Below are positions 32,901 through 40,473 of a DNA stretch of 64,000 nucleotides, piece after piece. Origin of the DNA: Gemmatimonadota bacterium (GTDB lineage: Bacteria; Gemmatimonadota; Gemmatimonadetes; Gemmatimonadales; Gemmatimonadaceae); NCBI GenBank assembly GCA_020161135.1, contig JAIUOB010000005.1:589446-653445 (forward strand), read 5' to 3'. The position numbers were made by a program, and so were the translations under genes. Each line of letters begins with the position of its first letter. Position 1 is the first letter of the stretch. The notes beneath the pieces were generated by a model. That model was not told where the DNA came from. It made no database searches and saw nothing but the letters and a program-made list of their open reading frames with translations.

Positions 32901-34062
32901 CGGCGGGGTCGCGCACGACTTCAACAACCTGCTGAACGTCATTCGCGGCAACGCCGAGCTCGGACGCAACGCGCTGCGCAAGGGGCGCGCGAACGACGAC
33001 CACCTCGCCGCCATTCTCGACGCGAGCGACCGCGCGCGCGACATCGTGCGCCAGATCCTCACGTTCAGTCGACGCGCCTCGCCCGAGCGCGCGCCCATCG
33101 ACCTGTCGCGTCTCGTGGTCGATCTCGCGCCGCTGCTGCGCCGCATGCTGCCGCGTGGTGTCCAGTTGCGCCTGCATGGCACCGACGCGCCGCACGTCAT
33201 CCAGGGTGACGCGACGCAATTGCAGCAATTGCTGCTGAACCTCGTCTCCAACGCCGAGTACGCGTTGCGTGCGCGAGGGTCCGGCACCATCGACATCACG
33301 CTCGCGGACGCGCTGGTGGCGGACGACCAGCCGGCGCCGACGGGTGCGGTCGTCGTGCTGCAGGTCGCCGACGACGGCGCGGGGATGACCGACACGGTAC
33401 GGGAACGGATCTTCGAGCCGTTCTTCACCACCAAGCCCACTGGTGAGGGGACAGGACTCGGCATGGCCGTGGTGCACGGCATCGTGGCATCGCACGCGGG
33501 GCATCCGGAGGTCGCCAGTGCGCCCGACGCCGGCACGACGTTCAGCTTTCGCTTTCCCGCCGTCACCGATGCGGAGGAGGAGATCGATCCCGAGATCCTC
33601 GCCGAGGCCGAGGCCGCACGTCGGTTGGTGGAGGATCACGACGAGCCCAGCGTGTCCCTGCCGGTGGCCACCTACGACGTCACGCCGTCAGGGCGCACCT
33701 GCGTCGTGGTGGACGACGAACCGATGGTCGCGTCGGTCATTGCGCGCGCGCTCGAGGATCAGGGGCATCGGGTCGAGGTGTTCCATGCCCCCGAGCTCGC
33801 CCTCGAGACGATTCGCGCGCGTCCGCACGCGATCGACGTGCCGGTCACCGACCTGACGATGCCGGGGATGACCGGTGAGCAGCTCGCGGTGGCGGTGCAT
33901 GCCGTGCGGGCCGACCTGCCGGTGCTCATCGTGACCGGCTTCAGCCAGCATCTCACCGAGGAGCGCGTGGCCGCGGCCGGTGTGTTCGCGGTGCTGCAGA
34001 AGCCGGTCGCGCTCGCCGAACTCGCGCGGGCGGTGCACAACGCGATGCAGGCGCGGCGGTGA
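29917..34062 (+). CDS. Large hybrid histidine kinase with periplasmic propeller sensor
   Basis: 1,381 aa with a GTG start abutting the PPK2 stop. A signal/anchor is at 1-28. Residues about 30-720 are two-component-regulator propeller repeats (GRPWVGAEDGLFRY, TLWIGTRQGIL, RYLWVSTPYGVGL), then a Y_Y_Y domain to about 815. A TM lies at about 823-845, PAS at 865-965, HisKA with His1000 in GGVAHDFNN, and HATPase to about 1,215. A receiver ends the protein with Asp1312 in VTDLTMPGMTG. The layout matches hybrid sensors of glycans or small nutrients, but no DNA-binding domain is fused, so an unlinked output is needed. Confidence 0.92.
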   Translation: MRRLAGVAVALAVLLTGRTRMASAQASTQASSLPAAVWQPAPTGHAVRALAERRFDAAAGLRSATMYAMAFDTDGRPWVGAEDGLFRYAGSVWRAVALPEPFAGQQVRSLLFARDSTLWIGTRQGILHRHRDGRMEVYREADGVPGSVAYSLTESDAIDGTPRVVVGASRGAAWFDGTRFRALPLDGAAPWVGVMVSAGVRANGSHTLWLASSAGGVATVERGRITRYGAADGLDAPDAQFVRPIAGDSAVEAYVATADGLFAATRRGEVLRFARVPGSPREVFRIEAMQEPDGRRTLWVGTAHGDVTTWDGRTWRPVPLSNTPRRTTVTLLRSAQGHGGTDAVYVGLRNGALHRVSYGAAAQVDVVPGDRPPVVTGLFVEGDGGGRDALWLTTPEDALWQVRGDGRVTRIPLIGDEARALQVMRAALAPPSAVASPRDSGGSILVLVGGVPWRVQGDRLVRVDAGLDDRLVNAVRRVPLPWGGEATLAATSRGLMQWDGARWLAVPRLGEAAVHSISAGRERSAPVLYLGGDHVVRVITPDGERAESIPRVGGAGLGIGPVLQVCRTTVNGRARLWAHDRERGVFWRDVERAGQWRLLAADVPEGAESRADAVGVSRLLCLDGGRIATASLSGVTLFDVRDAVPARWRVISQLAEPDGLPSSAISDIAPSADPRYLWVSTPYGVGLVDLVRAERAPPARLLLSVDNASDASSPDVGSTDGDTIAAGTLDDLRVDAQLLTFHREEYTRYRVSVERTRGGLAWGTRGWVGPDTGEVFDLGARVYHDLAPGTYRVRAWAYDWAGRRYGPVERTVVMHTPAWLTLPAVASYVLLLTGLLAAAYQWRVRTIRASAARVVASERRARESERRFRTLFEEAPDAHLLVAAGVVQAANGQAAAMFGVASADDLAGKRLPHLLGVPESASDADVEAATVQHVQRGDLLVPVQCTMTPLPSEGQGVAHWVLRDMTDVRRAEVERAWFEAQAREAQKLESLGTLAGGVAHDFNNLLNVIRGNAELGRNALRKGRANDDHLAAILDASDRARDIVRQILTFSRRASPERAPIDLSRLVVDLAPLLRRMLPRGVQLRLHGTDAPHVIQGDATQLQQLLLNLVSNAEYALRARGSGTIDITLADALVADDQPAPTGAVVVLQVADDGAGMTDTVRERIFEPFFTTKPTGEGTGLGMAVVHGIVASHAGHPEVASAPDAGTTFSFRFPAVTDAEEEIDPEILAEAEAARRLVEDHDEPSVSLPVATYDVTPSGRTCVVVDDEPMVASVIARALEDQGHRVEVFHAPELALETIRARPHAIDVPVTDLTMPGMTGEQLAVAVHAVRADLPVLIVTGFSQHLTEERVAAAGVFAVLQKPVALAELARAVHNAMQARR

Positions 34063-34137
34063 AGGGCGTGGCCGTGACGCGCGTGACCGCGATGGTCGCG
34101 CCGCCGACCCGCTGGTGCGCGCCGCCGGCGCGTCCGC

Positions 34138-35868
34138 TCAGCGCTGCCGCAGGGTGATCGCGCCGCCGGCGGGAATGCTGACCACGGCCACGCCGCTCGC
34201 GTCGACGACCACGTCCGCAGCATTCACGTTGGCCGCCGTGCCCACCGTGGTGGCGCCGCTGCCGGTCGCGGTGCCGTAGTTGACGGCGTACGTGCCCGCC
34301 GGCAACCCGCGGATGGCGAGTTGCTGTGCGCTGAACGTGCGCACGACCACCACGGTGCGGCCGTTGGCATTGCGGAAGGCGATCGGGCGCGCGGCGCTGC
34401 TGTTGGCACTGCTGGCGTCGATGCGCACGGCGCCGGGGCGCACGTAGGCGAACACCTGGCGGAGCAGCGTGGAGGTGCCGCTCAGCAGCACGCGCGGCGC
34501 CGTCGGTGTCGACTGGTCGATGCGGTAGTACGTACCGCCGTCGTCGGTAGGGCCGCAGAAGCCGATGGTGAACTGCTGCCACGCGGCGTTGTTCGCGATC
34601 GTGAGGTCGTCGAGCAGGTCGTCGATGCCACTGCCGATGTGCTCGAGCATGGCGGTCCGCACGCCGTCGCGCACGCGTCGCGCATCGATGTCACGCAGGT
34701 GCTGCGTGGTCACGGTGCCGTAGCGGTGGTACGACAGCTCGCGAATGACGCCGGCGCCTCCATTGGCCTGGATCATCTGGTCCCAGTACGGGGCCGCCTT
34801 TTCCGACGCCATGGTGGACGGACCGATGAACTCCGGCGTGAAGCCCGCGGCGCGGAGCCGCGTGTTGGCCGCCGCGATTGCCCGACCAAGGTCGGGGCCC
34901 GCCCACACGGCGCGATTGTCGGGCTCGAGCAGGATCTCGATGGCGTCGGGGACCCACCCGTACTTGGTCTGCAGGTGCTGATAGGCGGCCAGCAGCAGCT
35001 CGGCGAACTCGGCCGGCGTGTTGAGCTGCGCGTACGCCGGGCGCGTGGCGGAGAAGTCGGTGAAGTTGAGGTTCACGTACAGCTTTTCGCCGCGTGCCGC
35101 GAGCCGCTGTCGCAGCGGATTCGCGATCTCGTCGATCTTGCTGTCGAGCTCCGTCCACACGAAGCCGGCGGGGTCGATGACGTTGGGATCGGCGTTGTCG
35201 TTGACCGCGGTGTAGCGATTGGCGTTCCACGTGGCGCCCGTGATCGCGCCGGCGACGAGCTGGCCGAACCAGTCCGTGCGCGACTCCGCGCTCGAACGCA
35301 GCGGAATGCGAAGGCGGGTGATGCCAAGCTCGTCGACGGCGCGATCGAGCAGTTGCTGCTTGTAGAGCGGGTACGCGGTCTTGTTGCACTCCGTCTCGCC
35401 GATCTGCGCCGTCGCTTCCCAGCCGCTGATGGTCTGGAAGGTCGTGGTGGGCGTGATGTCGATGGCGATGGCGCCGATCGGGATCGTGGGCGCTGTGACG
35501 ACGACCCGCGCGCTCGCGCTGACGCCTTCGCTGGTGGCCGTCACCGTCGTCGTGCCGGCGGCCACCGCGGTCACCCGGCCGTCCTGCGTCACCGTCGCGA
35601 CGGCGGCGTTCGCGATGCTCCACGCCACTGCGCGGTCGCCAAGGGCACTGCCGGTGGTGCTGAGCACGGTGGCGCTGAAGCCGGCTGAGGCGCCAGGGGC
35701 CAGGAGCAGGCTGTCGGGCTGCAGGCGCAGCGTGCCGACGACAGGGCGCACCACGGCTGGGGGGAGCACGCCGCCGTCACCACCACCGCAGGTCGCCAGC
35801 GCTGCGAGCGGCGTGAGCAGAAGCACCGCGGTGAGGCGGGCAGGGACGAGCCGATCGAAAAGGCGCAT
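34138..35868 (-). CDS. Lipoprotein with bacterial Ig-like domain and glycosyl-hydrolase-like barrel
   Basis: 576 aa. Lipobox LATC near residue 25. Residues about 45-125 are a BIG2 Ig-like domain (VAWSIANAAVATVTQDGRVTAV). A barrel from about 145 opens with TFQTISGWEA, similar to the entry of GH30-type enzymes, and has LYVNLNFTDF, ILLEPDNRAVW (probable acid/base Glu) and LSYHRYG. A C-terminal beta sandwich follows. It probably degrades extracellular polysaccharide; the specific family is uncertain. Start ATG 35868. It is convergent with the hybrid kinase. Confidence 0.8.
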   Translation of the reverse strand: MRLFDRLVPARLTAVLLLTPLAALATCGGGDGGVLPPAVVRPVVGTLRLQPDSLLLAPGASAGFSATVLSTTGSALGDRAVAWSIANAAVATVTQDGRVTAVAAGTTTVTATSEGVSASARVVVTAPTIPIGAIAIDITPTTTFQTISGWEATAQIGETECNKTAYPLYKQQLLDRAVDELGITRLRIPLRSSAESRTDWFGQLVAGAITGATWNANRYTAVNDNADPNVIDPAGFVWTELDSKIDEIANPLRQRLAARGEKLYVNLNFTDFSATRPAYAQLNTPAEFAELLLAAYQHLQTKYGWVPDAIEILLEPDNRAVWAGPDLGRAIAAANTRLRAAGFTPEFIGPSTMASEKAAPYWDQMIQANGGAGVIRELSYHRYGTVTTQHLRDIDARRVRDGVRTAMLEHIGSGIDDLLDDLTIANNAAWQQFTIGFCGPTDDGGTYYRIDQSTPTAPRVLLSGTSTLLRQVFAYVRPGAVRIDASSANSSAARPIAFRNANGRTVVVVRTFSAQQLAIRGLPAGTYAVNYGTATGSGATTVGTAANVNAADVVVDASGVAVVSIPAGGAITLRQR

Positions 35869-36047
35869 GGCGGCATCGTACACCGCGCGGCGGCGCTTGG
35901 CGAGCCGGACAGGGAGAACGCAGCCGATCGGGCGTGACGGGACGCACCGCGCCGGGGAGGACGGGGCTGAGCGCGTGGGGCTGGTACGGGCGGGTGGGGG
36001 CGGTTACGTTGCCCAGTCTGTCCGCTGCCGGCCTTGGCCGGTGGCGA
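35869..36047. other. Upstream region of lipoprotein and tRNA-Pro
   Basis: No gene seen; this 179-bp divergent region should hold promoters for both flanking genes, but no clear hexamers stand out. Confidence 0.4.
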
Positions 36048-36121
36048 CGGGACGTAGCGCAGCCCGGTAGCGCACCTGAATGGGGTTCAGGGGGTCGCGG
36101 GTTCGAATCCCGCCGTCCCGA
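36048..36121 (+). tRNA. tRNA-Pro (anticodon GGG)
   Basis: A 74-nt cloverleaf: acceptor CGGGACG/CGTCCCG, anticodon stem CCTGA/TCAGG around loop ATGGGGT, giving GGG. T-arm GGGTTCGAATCCC. Discriminator A. A strong terminator follows 11 bp later. No element is integrated here. Confidence 0.95.
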
Positions 36122-36132
36122 CTTTGCAAGCG

Positions 36133-36169
36133 AAAGCCCGCCAACGACTTCGGTCGTGGCGGGCTTTTT
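36133..36169 (+). terminator. Rho-independent terminator of tRNA-Pro
   Basis: AAAGCCCGCC pairs with GGCGGGCTTT, with an inner ACGAC/GTCGT stem and a TTCG loop, then a T-run. The best terminator in the window. Confidence 0.9.
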
Positions 36170-36302
36170 CGTGCGGGGGAATGGCGTCGATGACCCACAG
36201 GTGTGCGCCCCGCTCGTAACGGTGGCGCCGTTGCGGTTGTCAAATCTCGGTCCCCGTGCGCGCAGGCGCACCCGTTCGCGAGACGCCCCCTCCCCGACAC
36301 CG

Positions 36303-37529
36303 ATGTCCGCACGCCTCCCCCTCTCTCGCCGCGCGGCGGTCCAACAGGCGCTCACCCTCGCCGGGGGCGCGATCGCTGGCAGCGCCCTTGCGCCGAGTGC
36401 CGCCGTGGCCGCCGCCGTGGCTCGCGACGTTGCCGATGACCGCGCGCAGCAGCCTGTCGACGTGCAGGCATGGCTGTCCCAGACCGGCGTGCCGTCGGTC
36501 GCCCTGGCGCGCGTGGAGGGCGAGCGCATCACCACGGAGGTGGTCGGCGTGAAGCGCGCGGGCACCACCGATGCGGCGGCAACTGACACCGTGTACGCCG
36601 CCGCCTCGCTCACCAAGATGCTCGTCGCCTACGTGGCGCTCGACCTCGTCGTCGGCGGAACGCTCTCACTCGACCAGCCGCTGCGCGACATCGTCCCACT
36701 CCCCAATCCCGACGACCCGCGCGCGGGCGGCATCACCGCGCGGCGCCTGCTCAGCCACACGAGTGGCTGGCCGAACTGGCGCAACGCTCCCGCGCCGCCC
36801 ATTACGGCGGCGTTCGAGCCGGGGAGCCGCTGGCAGTACTCCGGCGAGGGGTTCTTCTACCTTGCCCGCGTGCTCGAAGCCCTCACGAACACGCCGTTCC
36901 CCCGACTCATGCGGGAGCGACTGTTCACGCCGCTCGGCATGAGTCGCTCGAGTGTCGTGCCGCTGCCCACGCTGGAGCCGCACCGCGCGACCCCGCACGA
37001 TGGGCGGGGCAACCCGATGGTGCCGTATGGCGGGGACCTCACAGGCGCACTCTCGCGGCGCATGGAGGCGGCCGGACGCACCCTCGAGGACGCTCGTGTC
37101 GTCGATGTGGAGGAGGCGTTCCGCGCGCTCGATCCGGCGCGGTTTCCGCTCCCCAACTTCCTGACCCCGAACGCTGCCGCGAGCCTCCTGACGACCGTCG
37201 AGGACTTCGCCCGCTTCGTGAGACACGTCGCCACCGCAGGCCGCGCCGGCGGCCGTCGCGCGGCCATCGTGCAACTGCTCATGCAACCGCAGGTGCGATG
37301 CAACGCCGCGGTCCAATGGGGGCTTGGGGTGGGGCTCGAGCGCATCGGCGCGCGGGACCACGCCTGGCAGTGGGGCGACAATCCGGGCTTCAAGAACTAC
37401 TGCGCGATCGATCCGCAGGGCGGGACGGGCTTCGTGGTGTTCACCAATGGCGACCGCGGCGCGCGCGTCTACGAACGCCTTGTGCGCGCGCGTACCGGCG
37501 CCGACCGACCGGGCTTTCTCTGGCTGTAG
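36303..37529 (+). CDS. Beta-lactamase-family serine hydrolase, exported
   Basis: A 408-aa class-C/esterase-type hydrolase with a Tat-like leader (SRRAAVQQALTLAGGAIAG). The catalytic Ser and Lys are in AASLTKM at about 101-104, Tyr in YSGEGF near 180, and the third motif position is HAWQWGDN near 363. ARRLLSHTSGWPNW is typical of the family. Likely an esterase or peptidase; beta-lactam activity cannot be claimed. ATG 36303 is chosen because the leader starts there; the frame is open further up through the tRNA. Confidence 0.88.
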   Translation: MSARLPLSRRAAVQQALTLAGGAIAGSALAPSAAVAAAVARDVADDRAQQPVDVQAWLSQTGVPSVALARVEGERITTEVVGVKRAGTTDAAATDTVYAAASLTKMLVAYVALDLVVGGTLSLDQPLRDIVPLPNPDDPRAGGITARRLLSHTSGWPNWRNAPAPPITAAFEPGSRWQYSGEGFFYLARVLEALTNTPFPRLMRERLFTPLGMSRSSVVPLPTLEPHRATPHDGRGNPMVPYGGDLTGALSRRMEAAGRTLEDARVVDVEEAFRALDPARFPLPNFLTPNAAASLLTTVEDFARFVRHVATAGRAGGRRAAIVQLLMQPQVRCNAAVQWGLGVGLERIGARDHAWQWGDNPGFKNYCAIDPQGGTGFVVFTNGDRGARVYERLVRARTGADRPGFLWL

Positions 37530-37535
37530 CCGATC

Positions 37536-37558
37536 GGATGCCCGGATTCCGGGCATCC
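37536..37558 (+). terminator. Hairpin after serine hydrolase
   Basis: GGATGCCCGG and CCGGGCATCC form a perfect 10-bp stem with loop ATT, 6 bp after the stop. There is no long T-run. Confidence 0.6.
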
Positions 37559-37622
37559 GCCGTTCTGCGTTGCCGGTACCTTCCCCCGCAACCCTTTCCA
37601 CCCTCACCCGGTCCACTCCCGT

Positions 37623-38219
37623 GTGACCCACGATCCGCCGAGTCGCCCGGTGCCGCTCGCGCCGGGTCCCCGTGCTCCCGACCCCGACGCTGCCCTCGTG
37701 GCGCGGGCGCGGCTTGGGGACCCGGATGCGCAGCGCGCGCTCTACGACCGGCATGTGGGTCCGGTGTACCGATTCATCTTCCGCCTCACGGGGCGGCGGG
37801 AATCGACCGAGGAGTGGACGCAGGACACGTTCGTGCGCGCATTTGCCCGTCTCGACCAGTTCCGCGGCGACGCGGCGTTCGCGACCTGGCTGCGCACGAT
37901 CGCGCTCAACCTGACGCGGAACGGACTGGCCACGCTGCTGCGCCGCGAGGCGCGCGCGGCCCCGCTCGATGACGCGCTCGACGTGGCCACCGCGCCCGTG
38001 TCCGATCCCGACCTCGCCGACCGCCTCGAGGCGGCGATCGCCGCGCTCCCCACCGGGACCCGCGCCGTGTACGTCATGCACGACCTCGAGGGCTACACGC
38101 ACGACGAGATCGCCACCCACCTCGGCATCGCCGAGGGCACGAGCAAGTCGCAACTGTCCCGGGCGCGGGCGCGGCTTCGCACCGCACTCGCAGCCTTTCG
38201 CAACATGGAGTGCGCATGA
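37623..38219 (+). CDS. ECF-type RNA polymerase sigma factor
   Basis: A 198-aa extracytoplasmic-function sigma factor. Region 2 is RALYDRHVGPVYRFIFRL...EEWTQDTFVRAFARL with FATWLRTIALN. Region 4 at about 135-190 is LPTGTRAVYVMHDLEGYTHDEIA then IAEGTSKSQLSRARARLR. GTG start 37623 is followed by a Pro-rich 20-residue leader, so a later start is possible. The stop overlaps the anti-sigma-like gene (ATGA), the usual operon with its regulator. Confidence 0.92.
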   Translation: MTHDPPSRPVPLAPGPRAPDPDAALVARARLGDPDAQRALYDRHVGPVYRFIFRLTGRRESTEEWTQDTFVRAFARLDQFRGDAAFATWLRTIALNLTRNGLATLLRREARAAPLDDALDVATAPVSDPDLADRLEAAIAALPTGTRAVYVMHDLEGYTHDEIATHLGIAEGTSKSQLSRARARLRTALAAFRNMECA

Positions 38220-38998
38220 CCTCACGAGATCCGCACGACGCGTTCGTCCCCGACGACGGCGCCGACATCCACGAGCCGCCGCTCGAGAGCTGGATGACGG
38301 CGCGCGTCAGCGATGCCCTGACCCCACGTGACGCGGACATCCCGGCCGAGCGCATGTGGCAGCACATCGCCGCCCGTGTTCCCCATGAGATGGGGCGCGA
38401 GATGGTGCGCGACGACGCAGACGCGCCGCGCGGTGCGCCCCCGATGCCCGCGGCCCGGACGCGCTGGCGCACCGCCGCCGCCATCGCGGCCCTCGTGCTG
38501 CTGGGTGTAGCGATTGGACGATTCGGCATGGGTGGCACGGCGCAGGGCGATGGGGAGGCGCCGCGCACCGCCGCTGCGCCGGGTGTCGACGCGAGCGAAC
38601 GCCGCACGGACGCCCCCGGCGAACGTGTCGCGCCCGATTCGATGGTGCGCGCGGCCATGGCGGACCATCTGCAGCAGACCGTGACCGTGCTGGCGGCGTT
38701 CGAGCGTGCCACGGCGCGCGATGGCGTGGCGGGTGCCGATGCGGACAGCGCCGCGCGCGCGCGACTACGTACCCTGCTGGGTACCACGCGCCTCCTGCTC
38801 GACGACCCGACGCTGGCGGATGCGCGCACGCATCGTCTGTTGCAGGATCTCGAGCTCGTCCTCGTGCAGCTCGCGCGCGTGCGCGCGGCCGCGCCCGCAA
38901 CGCGTGAGGTGGCCGACCTCACGTTGCGCGAAACCAACCTGCTGCCGCGCCTGCGCGCCGCCACGGTGGGCGACGGCGGCGGCATGGAGGAGCCATGA
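38216..38998 (+). CDS. Anti-sigma-factor-like membrane protein
   Basis: 260 aa with one TM helix at about 88-104 (TAAAIAALVLLGVAIG). The short cytoplasmic N-terminus has AERMWQHIAARVP, similar in position to anti-sigma helices but lacking the zinc HxxxCxxC motif. The periplasmic part is helical with a run of Ala/Arg/Asp. Gene order directly after an ECF sigma, with overlaps on both sides, is the main argument for an anti-sigma role. Confidence 0.75.
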   Translation: MTSRDPHDAFVPDDGADIHEPPLESWMTARVSDALTPRDADIPAERMWQHIAARVPHEMGREMVRDDADAPRGAPPMPAARTRWRTAAAIAALVLLGVAIGRFGMGGTAQGDGEAPRTAAAPGVDASERRTDAPGERVAPDSMVRAAMADHLQQTVTVLAAFERATARDGVAGADADSAARARLRTLLGTTRLLLDDPTLADARTHRLLQDLELVLVQLARVRAAAPATREVADLTLRETNLLPRLRAATVGDGGGMEEP

Positions 38999-40473
38999 CC
39001 CGCGCGCGCCGCACCCTGCGCGGTGCCCTCGTCTGCCTGCTCCTGGGGGCGCTGCCCCTCGGCCGTGCGCACGCGGTGGCGCAGGAGCACGAGCCGTCAG
39101 CGGTGGTCCTGTCGGCCGCGTCAGACGAGCAGCCGGCCGACTCGCTCTTCCGCGAGGGGACGCGTCTGCTGACGCGCGGGCAGTACGACCGCGCCGCCGC
39201 GCTGTTCGAGCAGTTGCGACTGCAGCATGCGCGGTCGCCGTACGTGCCCGACAGCTACTACTGGCAGGCGTTCGCGCTGCAGCGCCTCGAGAACGCGGCC
39301 GCGATGCGCCGTGCCCTGCTGATCCTGGAGGAGCAGCAGTTGCGCTTCCCGGAGGCGGCGAGCACCGAGGACGTGCTGGCGCTCCGCGAGCGCATCGAGG
39401 GCGTGCTTGGCCGCGATCGCGTGGCGGTGGCCGCGGGCAGCTGCCGCGAGCGCGACGACGACGACGCCCTCACGGAGCTCATGCTGGCGCGCGACCGTGA
39501 GTGGGTGCGGGGATTTCTCGCGAGCATCCTGGCACGCCGCGACGCCTGCACCCGCGAATTGCGCCGTGCGGCCGTCTACCTGCTGGGGCGTCAGCGTGAT
39601 GAACCGTCGCGCGCCGTGCTGCAGCAAGTGGCGATGCGCGACCCCGACGAGCAGGTGCGCGCCGAAGCGCGTCGCCTGGCCATGGCACGTCCGTCGCCCG
39701 CCGCCGACAGCGCGCGCACGGCCACGCCCACGCGCGTGCCGGGTGACACCATGCCGCACGCCACCGGCGACTTCGAACTTCTGCCGCTCCGCTTCGTGCG
39801 TTTCGACCGGGTGAGTGAGCGCCTTTCGCTCCAGTTGCCGCAGCCGATGCAGGTGATCGTGCTGTCGCTGGTGCCGGGGCGCGCGGTGGAACTCATCGAT
39901 CCGGCGTCGCGCGGTGACAGCAAGCTGCGTGCGGCGGGCACAGTGAACATCGACCTGCGAGGCACGGTGGTGGCGGAGGCCGCGGGCCCGTCGTCGCTCG
40001 ATCGCTTTGCGGTCGAGGCGCGGCGCGACGCCGCACTCGAGGCGTGCTACGCGCGCGAGATCGAGCGGCTGCGCAAGGAGATCGACCGGCAGTGGGCCAA
40101 CCGTGCGGACAAGTCGGGCAAGCCGAGCGTACAGCAGATCTCCGGCGATCGCACGGATGTGACGATCCCGGATGGGCGCGCGCCGACGTCCCCTGCGGCG
40201 GCGCAGTGCAAGGCCAGCGTGGCGGCCCAGTTGCCGACCACCCAGCCGGCGCGCGTCAGGCAATCCACCCGGCAGGCTGGCACGCGCGAGGTGGGCGACC
40301 GGGTGTTGCTGGTGCTCGCGTCGCCGCGACCGGTGAGCTTCACCCTGCTGTTGGCGCGGTTGGGCGCCATGCCGGTTGGTGGTGCGACGCGTCGGGCGAT
40401 GGTCGACGCGGTGACGACGGACCTGTTCGAGGGGCACGCGGCCCCGTGGTCAGGCGCCTACATCGCGTGGTGA
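38995..40473 (+). CDS. Secreted TPR/HEAT-repeat protein
   Basis: 492 aa with a signal peptide (VCLLLGALPLGRAHA). Residues about 48-135 are TPR-like (DSLFREGTRLLTRGQYDRAAALFEQL). Residues about 165-230 are HEAT-like (RRAAVYLLGRQRDEPSRAVLQQVAMRDPDEQVRAEARRLA breaks into two repeats). The C-terminal half is unknown. It is third in the sigma operon and may bind envelope partners that feed the signal. The 3' end overlaps the convergent kinase by 24 bp. Confidence 0.75.
   Translation: MTRARRTLRGALVCLLLGALPLGRAHAVAQEHEPSAVVLSAASDEQPADSLFREGTRLLTRGQYDRAAALFEQLRLQHARSPYVPDSYYWQAFALQRLENAAAMRRALLILEEQQLRFPEAASTEDVLALRERIEGVLGRDRVAVAAGSCRERDDDDALTELMLARDREWVRGFLASILARRDACTRELRRAAVYLLGRQRDEPSRAVLQQVAMRDPDEQVRAEARRLAMARPSPAADSARTATPTRVPGDTMPHATGDFELLPLRFVRFDRVSERLSLQLPQPMQVIVLSLVPGRAVELIDPASRGDSKLRAAGTVNIDLRGTVVAEAAGPSSLDRFAVEARRDAALEACYAREIERLRKEIDRQWANRADKSGKPSVQQISGDRTDVTIPDGRAPTSPAAAQCKASVAAQLPTTQPARVRQSTRQAGTREVGDRVLLVLASPRPVSFTLLLARLGAMPVGGATRRAMVDAVTTDLFEGHAAPWSGAYIAW

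Noticed and set aside
36303..37529. Antibiotic-resistance beta-lactamase
   Set aside because: The family includes many esterases and peptidases; the third motif is not KTG, so resistance cannot be claimed.
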